Source of the DNA: Dissulfurispira thermophila | Lineage (GTDB): Bacteria; Nitrospirota; Thermodesulfovibrionia; Thermodesulfovibrionales; Dissulfurispiraceae | Assembly: GCF_014701235.1 (NCBI RefSeq) | Contig: NZ_AP022873.1 | Location: forward strand, 1,550,001 to 1,614,000 | Direction: 5' to 3' | DNA: 64,000 bases | Shown: positions 27,389 to 36,908 of the stretch, in pieces | Layout: the number at the start of each line of letters is the position of its first letter | How positions within the stretch are numbered: the first letter of the stretch is position 1 | Translations under genes and position numbers: made by a program | The notes under the pieces: generated by a model | Databases searched by the model: none | Seen by the model: the letters and a program-made list of their open reading frames with translations, nothing else | What the model was told of the DNA's origin: nothing

Positions 27389-28585
27389 ATGAGAAAACCT
27401 GAAATAGATTACATACTATCCACAATGCTGGACAGCCATGCAAATGTCTCTGACCTGAATCTCACGGTTGGAAAACCGCCGCAGGTCGAATCATCAGGAC
27501 AGCTCGTTCCTGTATTGTTTGAAAATATCTCTTTAGATAGTCTGACACCTTTTCAAACAGAAATTTTTGCACTTAATCTCATAAACGCTGACCGCCGCCT
27601 TACCGAGACCTTGATCAAAGAAGGTTCATGCGACCTTTCATATCACTTGCCTGATAAAGCAAGGTTCAGGGTTAATATATTCTCTCAGAGGGGATCATAT
27701 TCTATAGTATTAAGAAAGCTATCAACTACTATTCCAACACTTGCTGATTTAAAAGTACCTGAAGTGCTTGCACAGATAGCAGAGGAAAAAAATGGGCTAG
27801 TGCTTGTTACAGGAGCAACAGGCAGTGGTAAGTCATCCACACTGGCTGCAATTTTGCGGATTATTAATGAGACAAAACCTGTGCATGTAATCACACTCGA
27901 AGACCCTGTAGAATTTGCACACCCACATATCAAGGCAACATTTAATCAGAGAGAACTCGGCATAGATTTTGATACATTTGCAAATGGTCTGAGAGCCGCA
28001 TTGAGACAGGCTCCAAAGGTAATACTTGTTGGCGAAATGAGAGATAGAGAAACTGTCGAAATAGGATTGACTGCTGCAGAGACAGGTCATCTTGTATTGT
28101 CAACATTACATACTATTGATGCCGGGCAGACTATTAACAGAATAATAGGGATGTTCGAACAAGAAGAAGAAAAGCAAATAAGAACACGGCTTGCTGATAC
28201 AATAAGGTGGATTGTAAGTCAGAGGCTCGTGCCTAAAATAGGTGGCGGAAGAGTGGCTGTAGTTGAAGTAATGAAGAGCAATATAAGAGTAAAGGATACA
28301 ATATTGAATGGAGAATCAGAAGGAAAGACATTCTATGATATTATCGACCAGGGCGAGGCATTCGGGATGCAGACATTTGACAAGGCATTGATAAAACTAT
28401 ATGAGGATGGTGTTATTACTGAAGAAACTGCTATTGCATATGCATCTAAAAAGCCAATCGTTGGTAGAGGTATAGACATGATAAAGGCAAAACGAGGAGA
28501 GAAAACAACTCCCATAGAAGGATTAAAGCTGGATAAAGAATATGAAAAAAAGATAAAAGAGCAGCAATTTAAGTCTAAAATTTAG
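27389..28585 (+). CDS. PilT/PilU-like ATPase
   Basis: This second ATPase of the PilT family has 398 residues. It has Walker A VTGATGSGKSSTLAAIL, Walker B APKVILVGEMRDRETV and GHLVLSTLHTIDAGQT. Compared with the first copy it has a divergent N-terminus and an extended, lysine-rich C-terminus (about 40 extra residues, ending KKIKEQQFKSKI). This suits PilU or PilT2 paralogs that assist retraction. It lies downstream of pilT and upstream of a receiver-like gene in one orientation, preceded by GGGAGGG at the ribosome-binding position. Confidence 0.88.
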   Translation: MRKPEIDYILSTMLDSHANVSDLNLTVGKPPQVESSGQLVPVLFENISLDSLTPFQTEIFALNLINADRRLTETLIKEGSCDLSYHLPDKARFRVNIFSQRGSYSIVLRKLSTTIPTLADLKVPEVLAQIAEEKNGLVLVTGATGSGKSSTLAAILRIINETKPVHVITLEDPVEFAHPHIKATFNQRELGIDFDTFANGLRAALRQAPKVILVGEMRDRETVEIGLTAAETGHLVLSTLHTIDAGQTINRIIGMFEQEEEKQIRTRLADTIRWIVSQRLVPKIGGGRVAVVEVMKSNIRVKDTILNGESEGKTFYDIIDQGEAFGMQTFDKALIKLYEDGVITEETAIAYASKKPIVGRGIDMIKAKRGEKTTPIEGLKLDKEYEKKIKEQQFKSKI

Positions 28586-28621
28586 TAACAATCTGCACTA
28601 ACATTAAGGAGGTCGATAATC

Positions 28622-29080
28622 ATGCCAGAGATAGAAGAGTATGGAGAAGGTTTTAAGACAGCACTCATTTGCGACGATAATCCAGAGACTCAGGATAGCA
28701 TAAACTCTGCATTGAAAAATCTAAATTATAAAATAGACATTTCTACAAATAGTGCTGATACCTTTGAAAAGGTAAGGTTCAATCAGTATGATGTAATTAT
28801 CCTGAATGAAAATTTTGCAGGCAGCACCCCTGAAAATAATGAGGTATTAAAGTTCTTCCAGAACATGCCCATGATTTCAAGAAGGCATATATTCCTTGCC
28901 CTTATAGGCCAAAATTTTAAAACACTTGACAACATGACAGCATTTTCTAAAAGTGTTAATGCAGTAATCAATAAATCAGATATAGCGAATCTGACAAACA
29001 TCCTTAAAAAATCTATTGCTGACAACGAACAGTTTTACAAGATATATAAAGAAACATTGAGAAAATTAGGAAAGAGATAA
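28622..29080 (+). CDS. Degenerate response-regulator receiver protein
   Basis: The 152-residue single-domain protein resembles CheY-like receivers: TALICDDNPETQDSINSAL has the acidic pair, and the second and third strands follow. The phosphoacceptor position has Asn (YDVIILNENF) instead of Asp, and the usual switch Thr region reads FLALIGQNF; a Lys is kept in VINKSD. It therefore probably works without phosphorylation, perhaps as a protein-interaction partner. Location 36 bases after the pilT-like gene, with AAGGAGGT before the ATG, suggests a role with the pilus motors. It ends directly against the stop of glgB. Confidence 0.7.
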   Translation: MPEIEEYGEGFKTALICDDNPETQDSINSALKNLNYKIDISTNSADTFEKVRFNQYDVIILNENFAGSTPENNEVLKFFQNMPMISRRHIFLALIGQNFKTLDNMTAFSKSVNAVINKSDIANLTNILKKSIADNEQFYKIYKETLRKLGKR

Positions 29081-30982
29081 CTATTCAGGCTTAAATATCA
29101 ATACAGACAAAGGTGGAAGTGTAAGATTCAATGAAAATTGTCTTTCATGGTGCGGAATATCATCAGCATAGACACCGCCCATATTTCCTAAATTCCCTCC
29201 CCAATAAATTTCTGAATCACTGTTCATTATCTCCCTATAATATCCACCTTTTGGCACACCTATTCTGTATCCAAACCTCGGAACAGGTGTGAGGTTAAAA
29301 ACAAAGACAAGAAAATCGTCATGTTTTTTTGCCCTTCTAATAAAGGAGATTATACTCTGTTCAGAGTCATGAAAATCTATCCACTCAAATCCATGCCACT
29401 CAAAGTCAACCTCATACATCGCAGGCTCTTTCTTATAAATATTGTTCAAATCTGACAGAAATCTCTGAAGTTTTCTGTGTGGCTCATATTCAAGAAGATG
29501 CCAATCAAGGCTATCGTCAAAATTCCATTCACGCCACTGCCCAAATTCAGACCCCATAAATAGGAGTTTTTTTCCTGGATGACCATACATATATCCATAA
29601 AGTGTCCTTAGATTTGCAAACTTCTGCCACATATCTCCCGGCATCTTATCGAGCATAGATCTTTTACCGTGGACGACCTCATCATGAGAAAATGGCAGAA
29701 CAAAATTTTCAGTAAATGCATAAAGCATACTGAATGTGAGATTATTTGAATGATATTTTCTGAAGATTGGGTCTTTAGAAAAATATTCAAGTGTATCATG
29801 CATCCATCCCATATTCCACTTCATGCTGAAGCCAAGCCCTCCAAGATAAGTTGGTCTTGAAACACCCGTCCATGCTGTTGATTCCTCTGCTATTGTTAGA
29901 ACACCGGGATGGTATTGATGCACAACCTCATTAAATTTCTTCAAAAAGTCTATTGCCTCGAGATTTTCATTACCTCCATAAATATTTGGTATCCAATCTC
30001 CAGGCTCTCTTGAGTAGTCGAGATACAGCATTGATGCAACAGCATCAACTCTTAATCCATCGATGTGATATTTTTCGAGCCAAAAAAGCGCATTTGAGAT
30101 AAGATAATTTCTTACTTCATTCCTTCCATAATTAAATATCAATGTCCCCCAATCTCTGTGTTCGCCCTTTCGCGGGTCTTCGTGTTCGTATAAACATGTG
30201 CCATCAAATCGTCCAAGACCATGTGCATCCTTTGGAAAATGAGCTGGGACCCAATCTATAATTACACCAATCCCATTTTGGTGGCATTTATCAACAAAAT
30301 ACATAAAATCCTCGGGCCTGCCAAATCTGCTTGTAGGTGCAAAATATCCTATTGTCTGATATCCCCACGATGCATCCAGTGGATGCTCTGAAATAGGCAA
30401 AAGCTCTATATGCGTAAATCCGAGTTCCTTGACATAAGGAATCAATTTATCCGCAAATTCTCTATAAGTAAGAAACCTATTCCCATCATCTGCTACCCGC
30501 ATCCACGAGCCAAGATGCACTTCATAAATAGCAATAGGCAATTCAAACCAGTTTTTCTTTTTCCTCATCTCCATCCACTCGACATCTTGCCATTTGTGCT
30601 TGTTTTCTATGTTATACACTATGGCAGCACTCTTTGGCCTTACCTCGAAATAAAAGGCAAAGGGGTCAGCCTTTTGTTCCTTATAACCCCTGTATTTTGA
30701 TTTAATCTCAAATTTATACAATTCGCCTTCATCAAGACCAGGAATAAATATCTCCCATATACCCGATTCTCCGAGTAGTTTCATTTGATGCCTTTTCCCA
30801 TCCCAGTTATTGAAATCACCTACAACACTCACACTTTTTGCATTTGGCGCCCATACAGCAAAATGCACACCCCTTATGCCGTCTATCTCCATAACATGCG
30901 CGCCTAATTTTTCATAATTCTTATAATGCGTGCCTTCGTTTATAAGGTAAAGGTCAAAATCCGTAAGAACTCTCTTTTTCAT
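29081..30982 (-). CDS. glgB: 1,4-alpha-glucan branching enzyme
   Basis: The 633-residue enzyme makes alpha-1,6 branches in glycogen. It has an N-terminal CBM48 domain ([23 protein letters not shown]), a GH13 barrel with the nucleophile in [12 protein letters not shown], the acid/base Glu in [10 protein letters not shown], the HDE block [13 protein letters not shown], and the C-terminal amylase domain. The length matches GlgB without the extra N1 module. It stands alone on the minus strand, with no other glg gene in the window, and is divergent from aroC. Confidence 0.94.
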   Translation of the reverse strand: MKKRVLTDFDLYLINEGTHYKNYEKLGAHVMEIDGIRGVHFAVWAPNAKSVSVVGDFNNWDGKRHQMKLLGESGIWEIFIPGLDEGELYKFEIKSKYRGYKEQKADPFAFYFEVRPKSAAIVYNIENKHKWQDVEWMEMRKKKNWFELPIAIYEVHLGSWMRVADDGNRFLTYREFADKLIPYVKELGFTHIELLPISEHPLDASWGYQTIGYFAPTSRFGRPEDFMYFVDKCHQNGIGVIIDWVPAHFPKDAHGLGRFDGTCLYEHEDPRKGEHRDWGTLIFNYGRNEVRNYLISNALFWLEKYHIDGLRVDAVASMLYLDYSREPGDWIPNIYGGNENLEAIDFLKKFNEVVHQYHPGVLTIAEESTAWTGVSRPTYLGGLGFSMKWNMGWMHDTLEYFSKDPIFRKYHSNNLTFSMLYAFTENFVLPFSHDEVVHGKRSMLDKMPGDMWQKFANLRTLYGYMYGHPGKKLLFMGSEFGQWREWNFDDSLDWHLLEYEPHRKLQRFLSDLNNIYKKEPAMYEVDFEWHGFEWIDFHDSEQSIISFIRRAKKHDDFLVFVFNLTPVPRFGYRIGVPKGGYYREIMNSDSEIYWGGNLGNMGGVYADDIPHHERQFSLNLTLPPLSVLIFKPE

Positions 30983-31051
30983 AAGAAATATTCTATCACA
31001 TTCAACAAAATTATTGACGACAAGAGTTATTTAAGGTATCTTAAAAATATC

Positions 31052-32224
31052 ATGAATAAATTCAGGTTTCTTACTTCAGGCGAATCTCATGGCAAAGGTC
31101 TAATAGGAATCCTCGAGGGCATTCCATCAGGGCTTTCTTTATCATCAGAAGACATTGATAAAGAACTCAAAAGGAGGCAAATGGGATATGGACGTGGCGG
31201 AAGGATGAAGATCGAAAGCGACCACGCAGAAATAATATCAGGCATAAGATGGGGAAAAACTATAGGCTCTCCAATATCACTCATCATAGAAAACAAAGAC
31301 TGGAAAAATTGGCAGCAAGGCATGTCATCAGAAAGTAATTACGAAGGCTCTATCCCTCCTGTAACAAGACCGAGGCCGGGTCATGCAGACCTTGCAGGTG
31401 CTTTAAAATATGGTCACAGAGATATTAGAAATATCCTTGAGCGGTCAAGTGCAAGGGAAACAGCCATGCGCGTTGCTATTGGTGCTATAGCTAAAAAATT
31501 CCTATCAGAATTTGGGATAAATATCGGAAGCTATGTAATACAGATAGGAAACTTGAAGATTTCAGATCCCAGATCTCAGATCTCAGATTTCAGAGAAATC
31601 TTCAAAAAAACAGAAGCATCTCCTGTGAGATGCCCTGATGAAGATGCATCAAAAAAAATGATGGAATTAATAGACACTGCTGCAAATAATGGAGATACAC
31701 TTGGAGGGGTATTCGAAGTGATTGCAACCGGTATACCTTTGGGTCTTGGAAGCCATATACAATGGGATAAAAGGCTCGATGGAAGGCTTGCACAGGCATT
31801 GATGGGAATTCAGGCAATAAAAGGAGTAGAGATCGGAAAAGGTTTTGAAATGGCTGAAAGAACTGGTTCAGAGGTTATGGATGAGATATTTTACAATGGT
31901 TCACGGTTTTACAGAGAGACAAATCATGCAGGCGGGATCGAGGGTGGCATAACAAATGGAATGCCTGTGGTTATCAGGGCAGCAATGAAACCTATCCCTA
32001 CTCTGAGAAAACCACTGCAATCCGTGGATATAATAACAAAAAAGCCTTTTGAGGCTGCCTATGAGCGCTCAGATACATGCGCAGTCCCCGCCGCTGCTGT
32101 TATCGGTGAGGCAATGACAGCAATAGTAATCGCCGATGCCTTCCTCGAAAAATTTGGCGGTGACAGCATGGAAGAAACAAAGAGGAATTTCGATGCTTAT
32201 GCAGAATATTTAAAGAGTTTTTAG
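31052..32224 (+). CDS. aroC: Chorismate synthase
   Basis: The 390-residue FMN-dependent enzyme converts EPSP to chorismate. It shows FRFLTSGESHGKGLIGILEGIPSG at the N-terminus, RPRPGHADLAGALKYGHRDIRNILERSSARETAMRVA in the middle, and AGGIEGGITNGMPVVIRAAMKPI with the C-terminal RSDTCAVPAAAVIGEAM. The ATG at 31052 gives the family start; further upstream codons are not family-like. A segment KISDPRSQISDFREI (about residues 170-185) is an in-frame insertion made of TCAGATCTCAGAT-type repeats. Alanine dehydrogenase follows after three bases. Confidence 0.94.
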   Translation: MNKFRFLTSGESHGKGLIGILEGIPSGLSLSSEDIDKELKRRQMGYGRGGRMKIESDHAEIISGIRWGKTIGSPISLIIENKDWKNWQQGMSSESNYEGSIPPVTRPRPGHADLAGALKYGHRDIRNILERSSARETAMRVAIGAIAKKFLSEFGINIGSYVIQIGNLKISDPRSQISDFREIFKKTEASPVRCPDEDASKKMMELIDTAANNGDTLGGVFEVIATGIPLGLGSHIQWDKRLDGRLAQALMGIQAIKGVEIGKGFEMAERTGSEVMDEIFYNGSRFYRETNHAGGIEGGITNGMPVVIRAAMKPIPTLRKPLQSVDIITKKPFEAAYERSDTCAVPAAAVIGEAMTAIVIADAFLEKFGGDSMEETKRNFDAYAEYLKSF

Positions 32225-32227
32225 CCC

Positions 32228-33331
32228 ATGATTATAGGTATTCCAAAAGAGATAAAAAGGCACGAATACAGGGTTGGAATCACCCCATCTGGTGTTAAAG
32301 AATTAAAAAGAGATGGCCATACAATCCTCATAGAGATTGGTGCTGGAGAAGGCAGTGGCTTTTCTGATGATGAATATCTAAAGGCAGATGCTGATGTTGT
32401 TGACAGAGAGACTGTATTTAAAAAATCAGATTTAATTGTAAAGGTAAAAGAGCCTCTTCCTGAGGAATATGATCTAATTAAGGAAGGCCAAGCAATATTC
32501 ACATATCTGCATCTTGCACCAAATCGAGAACTCACAGAGCTTTTATTAAATAAAAAGATAGCTGCACTCGGGTACGAAACCCTCCAAAGAGACGGATTGC
32601 TTCCACTCCTTGCACCAATGAGTGAGATAGCAGGTAGAATGGCACCGATTGTTGGAGCATATTATCTGCAAAAGATTCACGGCGGTAGAGGCATTCTACC
32701 TACCGGTGTCTGCGGCGTCCTGTCTGCAAAGGCATTAATACTCGGTGCCGGGGTTGTAGGCACAAATGCAGCCCGAGTATGTATTGGTCTTGGAATGGAT
32801 ACAATCGTAATGAACAGAGGAATAGAAAGATTACAAAAGATAGATGAAATGTTCACTGGAAAGGTAAAGACTCTGCCAATGAATATAAGCAATATACAAG
32901 AAGAGATTAAAAATGCCGATATTATAATTGGGGCAGTTCTTGTGCCCGGAGGAAGAACTCCGATACTTATAACAAAGGAAATATTAAGGACAATGAAAAA
33001 AGGCTCTGTAATAATAGATGTGTCTGTTGATCAGGGAGGGTGTGCAGAGACATCAAGACCAACCACCCACGACAATCCTGTTTATGAAGTTGATGGCATA
33101 ATACATTATACTGTTGCCAATATGCCCGGTGCATATCCGATGACATCTACACTCGCACTGACAAATGCAACACTGCCTTATATTAAAACTATTGCTAAAA
33201 ACGGCATTGAAAAGGCAATGAGAGAAGACCCTGCCATCAAAAGTTCGCTTAATACTTATATGGGATACATAGTAAACCAGGCATTGGCGGATTCGCTGGG
33301 TGTAGCATATAAAAACATCAATGAGATATAA
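32228..33331 (+). CDS. ald: Alanine dehydrogenase
   Basis: The 367-residue NAD-dependent enzyme interconverts L-alanine with pyruvate and ammonia. It starts MIIGIPKEIKRHEYRVGITPSG, has the substrate-binding Lys in DLIVKVKEPLPEEY and the catalytic His in TYLHLAPNREL, the Rossmann signature ILGAGVVGTNAARV, and IIDVSVDQGGCAETSRPTTHDNP. All key residues are present. It lies immediately after aroC and immediately before the lytic transglycosylase gene, suggesting a single transcript. Confidence 0.94.
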   Translation: MIIGIPKEIKRHEYRVGITPSGVKELKRDGHTILIEIGAGEGSGFSDDEYLKADADVVDRETVFKKSDLIVKVKEPLPEEYDLIKEGQAIFTYLHLAPNRELTELLLNKKIAALGYETLQRDGLLPLLAPMSEIAGRMAPIVGAYYLQKIHGGRGILPTGVCGVLSAKALILGAGVVGTNAARVCIGLGMDTIVMNRGIERLQKIDEMFTGKVKTLPMNISNIQEEIKNADIIIGAVLVPGGRTPILITKEILRTMKKGSVIIDVSVDQGGCAETSRPTTHDNPVYEVDGIIHYTVANMPGAYPMTSTLALTNATLPYIKTIAKNGIEKAMREDPAIKSSLNTYMGYIVNQALADSLGVAYKNINEI

Positions 33332-33332
33332 A

Positions 33333-35348
33333 ATGAGCGATTTGTTTTTAAATATCATTAGAAAGAGCATAGCGGCTATATTAATTCTGTTTCCAATAAG
33401 CTCACTTGCAGAGGACTTTTCCAGTTACCTATTAAATGGAAAAAATAGCCTCAATAAAAACGACTATGAAAATGCAATATCACAACTAAGCACAGCCTAT
33501 GAAAAACTGCCTATATTAGGCGACTATGCGCTTTTTTGGAGGGCAAAGGCATATGAAGACATGGGCAATATTGATAAAGCAATTACTGATCTAAGAATGA
33601 TTAAGGAGAGATTCAAAGATTCACCGCTTATTAAAAATGTCCGCATAAAAGAGATAGAACTCATTCAGAAAAATTCAGAAGACAGAAATCAGAAATCAGA
33701 AGTCAGAAAATTATTAGAAGAATTCATCAAAGATTATCCATCTGAATTGAGCATCAAGTATGCATATGCTTCATTACTCAAAGAAAATGGCGAAATAGAA
33801 AAGGCAAAAAAGATATTCAAAGAGATATATGTATTAGTATCGCCACTTTCTAAAAATGCACTACATGAACTTTCTAATTCTGATATTACAGCAGAAGACC
33901 TCATAAAAAAAGGAGAAAACCTCAATAGGGCATGGATGTTTAATGAAACAGAAAAATACATGAGACAAGCACTGCAAAAGATAATAGAGGATAAAAACCA
34001 AGAGACATCATCGATTAGAAATCAAATACTCGAAAAGCTTGCATATTCTATTTTCAGACAGAAACGATATAAAGAGGCAGCAGAAATTTATAAAGAGTTA
34101 AACAATCGCTACTGGAGGGCAAGGTCAGTATTTAGAGCCGGCGATATGGAGACATTTGAGTCAGAATTACAGGAACTAATAAAGACAAGAGACAAAAGGG
34201 TTGCATCTATATTAATTGCATATGGTTCAAAACAAAGAAGGGATGGCAATACTGAGAAGGCACTGGAAATATTCAACAACACATTAGCAAGATACCCATC
34301 TGCAAAAGAAGATGCATTGTGGGCAAAGGGTTGGACATATTACCTTTCAGGTGATTATAAAAATGCATTAGAGATATTTTCACAACTTCATCAAACATAT
34401 GGAGACTCAAAATATCTGTACTGGAAAAATAAGTGTTTGGCATATATGGGTAATGAGCCATCAGTTATGAACTATACCGTTCCTCACAGAGACTATTATG
34501 GATTTCTGTCCATGCTAAAAAACTCACCAGATAAAAATGTTATTACAAGGAGCAATAGTGACAAAGTAATCCATAAAGACGAGATTCCTCGCTCTGCTGG
34601 GAATGACAGATTGGATCAGTCAGCCTCTGCCCATTACATTTCACATGCATATGAGAGGGTTGACATCCTGATAAGGCTCGGACTGAACAACGAGGCTATT
34701 TTAGAATTAAAGCACATGGCAAAGAAAAATCCTGATCATAATAGGCTCATCTATATAAGTTCTCAACTAAAAAAACTTGGCATTTATAATATCTCTGTTA
34801 ATCTCATAACAAAAATTCAATACAATGAAAAAATCCATGATTTGTTTTATCCAATGGCATTTCAACAAGATGTAGAAGAAGCTGCAAGAAAAAACAACAT
34901 TGATCCACTTTTAATAATGTCTATTATGCGAGAGGAGTCAAGATTTAACATCAATGCACTCTCTATTGCAGGTGCAGTCGGATTAATGCAACTCATGCCT
35001 TCTACTGCCAATAAATATGACAGGCATGTAAAAATTACTCTAAAAAATACAAATCAACTCTATGAACCAAAAACAAACATTCTCATTGGTTCATATTACT
35101 TAAAGCATCTTATAAAAAATTTCAAATCCCTTCCTCTTGCAATTGCAGCATACAATGCTGGTGAGGAGATTGTAAGGGAATGGCTGAAAAAGGGCAGTTA
35201 TAATACAGTAGATGAGTTCATAGAAGACATACCTTACGATGAGACAAGAAACTATGTAAAGAGGGTTTTAACTACCTATTTTGAATATATGAGAACAAGT
35301 CGTGATGTAGATATAGCCTTGACCAAGAAATATATCGGGGATCTATAA
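33333..35348 (+). CDS. slt: Soluble lytic murein transglycosylase (Slt70-like)
   Basis: The 671-residue periplasmic enzyme cleaves peptidoglycan. It has an N-terminal signal segment (about residues 8-25), a long helical TPR-like superhelix, and a C-terminal SLT domain with the catalytic Glu in IMREESRFNINALS (about residue 535), then GAVGLMQLMPSTA and AIAAYNAGEEIVREWL. Two in-frame insertions of dispersed repeats are visible: SEDRNQKSEVRK near residue 115, and VITRSNSDKVIHKDE followed by IPRSAGND near 405-425, the latter from the same repeat family as the pilT gap. The ATG at 33333 lies just past the ald stop. Confidence 0.9.
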   Translation: MSDLFLNIIRKSIAAILILFPISSLAEDFSSYLLNGKNSLNKNDYENAISQLSTAYEKLPILGDYALFWRAKAYEDMGNIDKAITDLRMIKERFKDSPLIKNVRIKEIELIQKNSEDRNQKSEVRKLLEEFIKDYPSELSIKYAYASLLKENGEIEKAKKIFKEIYVLVSPLSKNALHELSNSDITAEDLIKKGENLNRAWMFNETEKYMRQALQKIIEDKNQETSSIRNQILEKLAYSIFRQKRYKEAAEIYKELNNRYWRARSVFRAGDMETFESELQELIKTRDKRVASILIAYGSKQRRDGNTEKALEIFNNTLARYPSAKEDALWAKGWTYYLSGDYKNALEIFSQLHQTYGDSKYLYWKNKCLAYMGNEPSVMNYTVPHRDYYGFLSMLKNSPDKNVITRSNSDKVIHKDEIPRSAGNDRLDQSASAHYISHAYERVDILIRLGLNNEAILELKHMAKKNPDHNRLIYISSQLKKLGIYNISVNLITKIQYNEKIHDLFYPMAFQQDVEEAARKNNIDPLLIMSIMREESRFNINALSIAGAVGLMQLMPSTANKYDRHVKITLKNTNQLYEPKTNILIGSYYLKHLIKNFKSLPLAIAAYNAGEEIVREWLKKGSYNTVDEFIEDIPYDETRNYVKRVLTTYFEYMRTSRDVDIALTKKYIGDL

Positions 35349-35406
35349 GTTTATTTTTTATATAAAAATCGTGTATTATCTACTGGTTTAACGCCATCGG
35401 CGATCT

Positions 35407-35436
35407 AAAATTTAAAGTTTAAAATTCAAAGTTTGA
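35407..35436. repeat. AT-rich tandem-like repeat before the zap genes
   Basis: The 126 bases between slt and the ZapB-like gene contain AAAATTTAAAGTTTAAAATTCAAAG-type repeats, followed by an AGGAGGAGG ribosome-binding site. No RNA gene or hairpin terminator could be recognised. Confidence 0.5.
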
Positions 35437-35474
35437 CGCCTTGATACTTTAACACTTATAAGGAGGAGGTTACA

Positions 35475-35696
35475 GTGGAAGTATTGAAAACATTTGATGA
35501 GAAAATAGCCATTGCAGTTGAAAAAGTAAGGTCATTAAAAGAAGAAAAAGAGAGACTCGAAAAAAGAGTCAAAGAACTTGAGGATGCACTCAGATTGAAA
35601 GATATAGAAATCGAGAGACTCGGCATGGAAAAGTCATCCATAAAGAATCAGATAGAAGACCTACTAAATGAACTCGAAACAATTGGGCTTAAATAG
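35475..35696 (+). CDS. Small coiled-coil protein, ZapB-like
   Basis: The 73-residue protein is a continuous coiled coil (VEKVRSLKEEKERLEKRVKELEDAL and onward) with heptad spacing over most of its length. It lies five bases upstream of zapA, which makes a ZapB-like division role likely. The start is GTG at 35475, selected by a strong AGGAGGAGG eight bases upstream. Sequence alone cannot distinguish true ZapB from other small coiled coils. Confidence 0.7.
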   Translation: MEVLKTFDEKIAIAVEKVRSLKEEKERLEKRVKELEDALRLKDIEIERLGMEKSSIKNQIEDLLNELETIGLK

Positions 35697-35701
35697 AAAT
35701 T

Positions 35702-35977
35702 ATGGGCAGCATAGAAGTACATATCCTCGGACAGAAATATATAATAAAAGGTGATGCACCCCCTGAGTATATTCAGCAGATTGCAAACTTTGTTGATGAA
35801 AAACTAAAGGAGGTTTACAAAATATCACCTGACATTACACCACTTAAAGCAGCAATTCTGACAGCATTGAATATTGCAGATGAACTCCACAGGGTCAGAC
35901 ATGAATACAATTCAATATCACAAGGAATAAAGAATATAGAAAATAAAGCAGACAGTATTATAAGGCTCTTTGATTAA
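35702..35977 (+). CDS. zapA: Cell division protein ZapA
   Basis: The 91-residue protein stabilises the FtsZ ring. It has the ZapA fold: an N-terminal beta segment (SIEVHILGQKYIIKGDAPPEYIQQIANFVDEKLKEV), the conserved TPLKAAILTALNIADEL, and a C-terminal coiled coil. The length is typical. It overlaps the opposite-strand GGDEF gene by 20 bases at the 3' ends. Confidence 0.87.
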   Translation: MGSIEVHILGQKYIIKGDAPPEYIQQIANFVDEKLKEVYKISPDITPLKAAILTALNIADELHRVRHEYNSISQGIKNIENKADSIIRLFD

Positions 35978-36908
35978 CAGACTCAATGTGTCTTTTGTCT
36001 ATCTTAAAACAACTGCCACCCGCACACTTTGCATATTTTTTCATTTCTGATGCCACTTCTGCTATCTCGCCATAGTGTGAGAACTTCCTGAATCTATTAT
36101 GCGCCACCCCTATTGAAATACCTATAAAAGGGAATGTCCTTTTATTCCCTTCCCTATCAACTGACTCTATAAAGCCCCTTGCCCTGTCATCATAATCATA
36201 AAAGGTAGGTATTATCTTATTGAAGTTATCTATAATCTCACCAGCAGTCTTTTCAATATATTCCATGTCCATAATAAAAACAAAATCATCACCACCAATA
36301 TGCCCCACAAAGCTGCCGTGCGCCTGATTTTGCCTGACTGTATTCAGGATAAGTCGCCCTATCATCTTTAACACTTCATCACCTCGACTGAAACCATACC
36401 TGTCATTATATGGCTTGAAATAATCAAGATCAGCATAGGCAAGTGCAAAGACCTCATTATTGTCTAGTCTTTTCTGTATCTGTTTAATTATAGCGATATT
36501 CCCAGGCAGTCTCGTCAGTGGATTAACCTCGACCATTCTTTCAGCCCTGTGTATACAGAGACCCACTGTTGCAATCAATTCAACTTCAAGACACGATTTC
36601 CTTAGATAATCATCAATAAGCATGCTGTCCCAGTCGTAAACAACAAACTGGTCATCGAATACAGCAAGTACAGGGAGTCTGCCAAATATCGGGTCGCTCT
36701 TTATTTCATTCAACAGAGTAACAGCAAAGACATCATCAGGAGAAATATCTATAATCATGAGGTCAGGTGATGAACTATAAATATAATCCAATGAAGACTG
36801 TATAGTAGAAAAGTCAACAATCGTGTATGAGTCTTTAAGCAGCCTGTCAACAATGCTTGTTAAAACCACATCTTTTGATATTACAATAATTGTCTTTAGA
36901 TTAGTCAT
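35958..36908 (-). CDS. Receiver-GGDEF diguanylate cyclase (GGDDF site)
   Basis: The 316-residue protein joins an N-terminal receiver-like domain (TIIVISKDVVLTSIVDRLL, with phosphoacceptor in LMIIDISPDD) to a GGDEF domain (LTRLPGNIAIIKQIQKRL, ADLDYFKPYNDRYGFSRGDEVLK). The active-site loop reads HIGGDDFVFIMD, that is GGDDF in place of GG[D/E]EF, so its cyclase activity is uncertain. It overlaps the upstream HDOD gene by eight bases (ATG at 36908), so the two are coupled. It is the last gene of a four-gene cluster with two HDOD proteins. Confidence 0.83.
   Translation of the reverse strand: MTNLKTIIVISKDVVLTSIVDRLLKDSYTIVDFSTIQSSLDYIYSSSPDLMIIDISPDDVFAVTLLNEIKSDPIFGRLPVLAVFDDQFVVYDWDSMLIDDYLRKSCLEVELIATVGLCIHRAERMVEVNPLTRLPGNIAIIKQIQKRLDNNEVFALAYADLDYFKPYNDRYGFSRGDEVLKMIGRLILNTVRQNQAHGSFVGHIGGDDFVFIMDMEYIEKTAGEIIDNFNKIIPTFYDYDDRARGFIESVDREGNKRTFPFIGISIGVAHNRFRKFSHYGEIAEVASEMKKYAKCAGGSCFKIDKRHIESVNQRAL

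Noticed and set aside
35349-35474. 6S RNA gene next to zapA, as in proteobacteria
   Set aside because: The interval is only 126 bases, contains AT-rich repeats, and shows no long bulged rod-like pairing.
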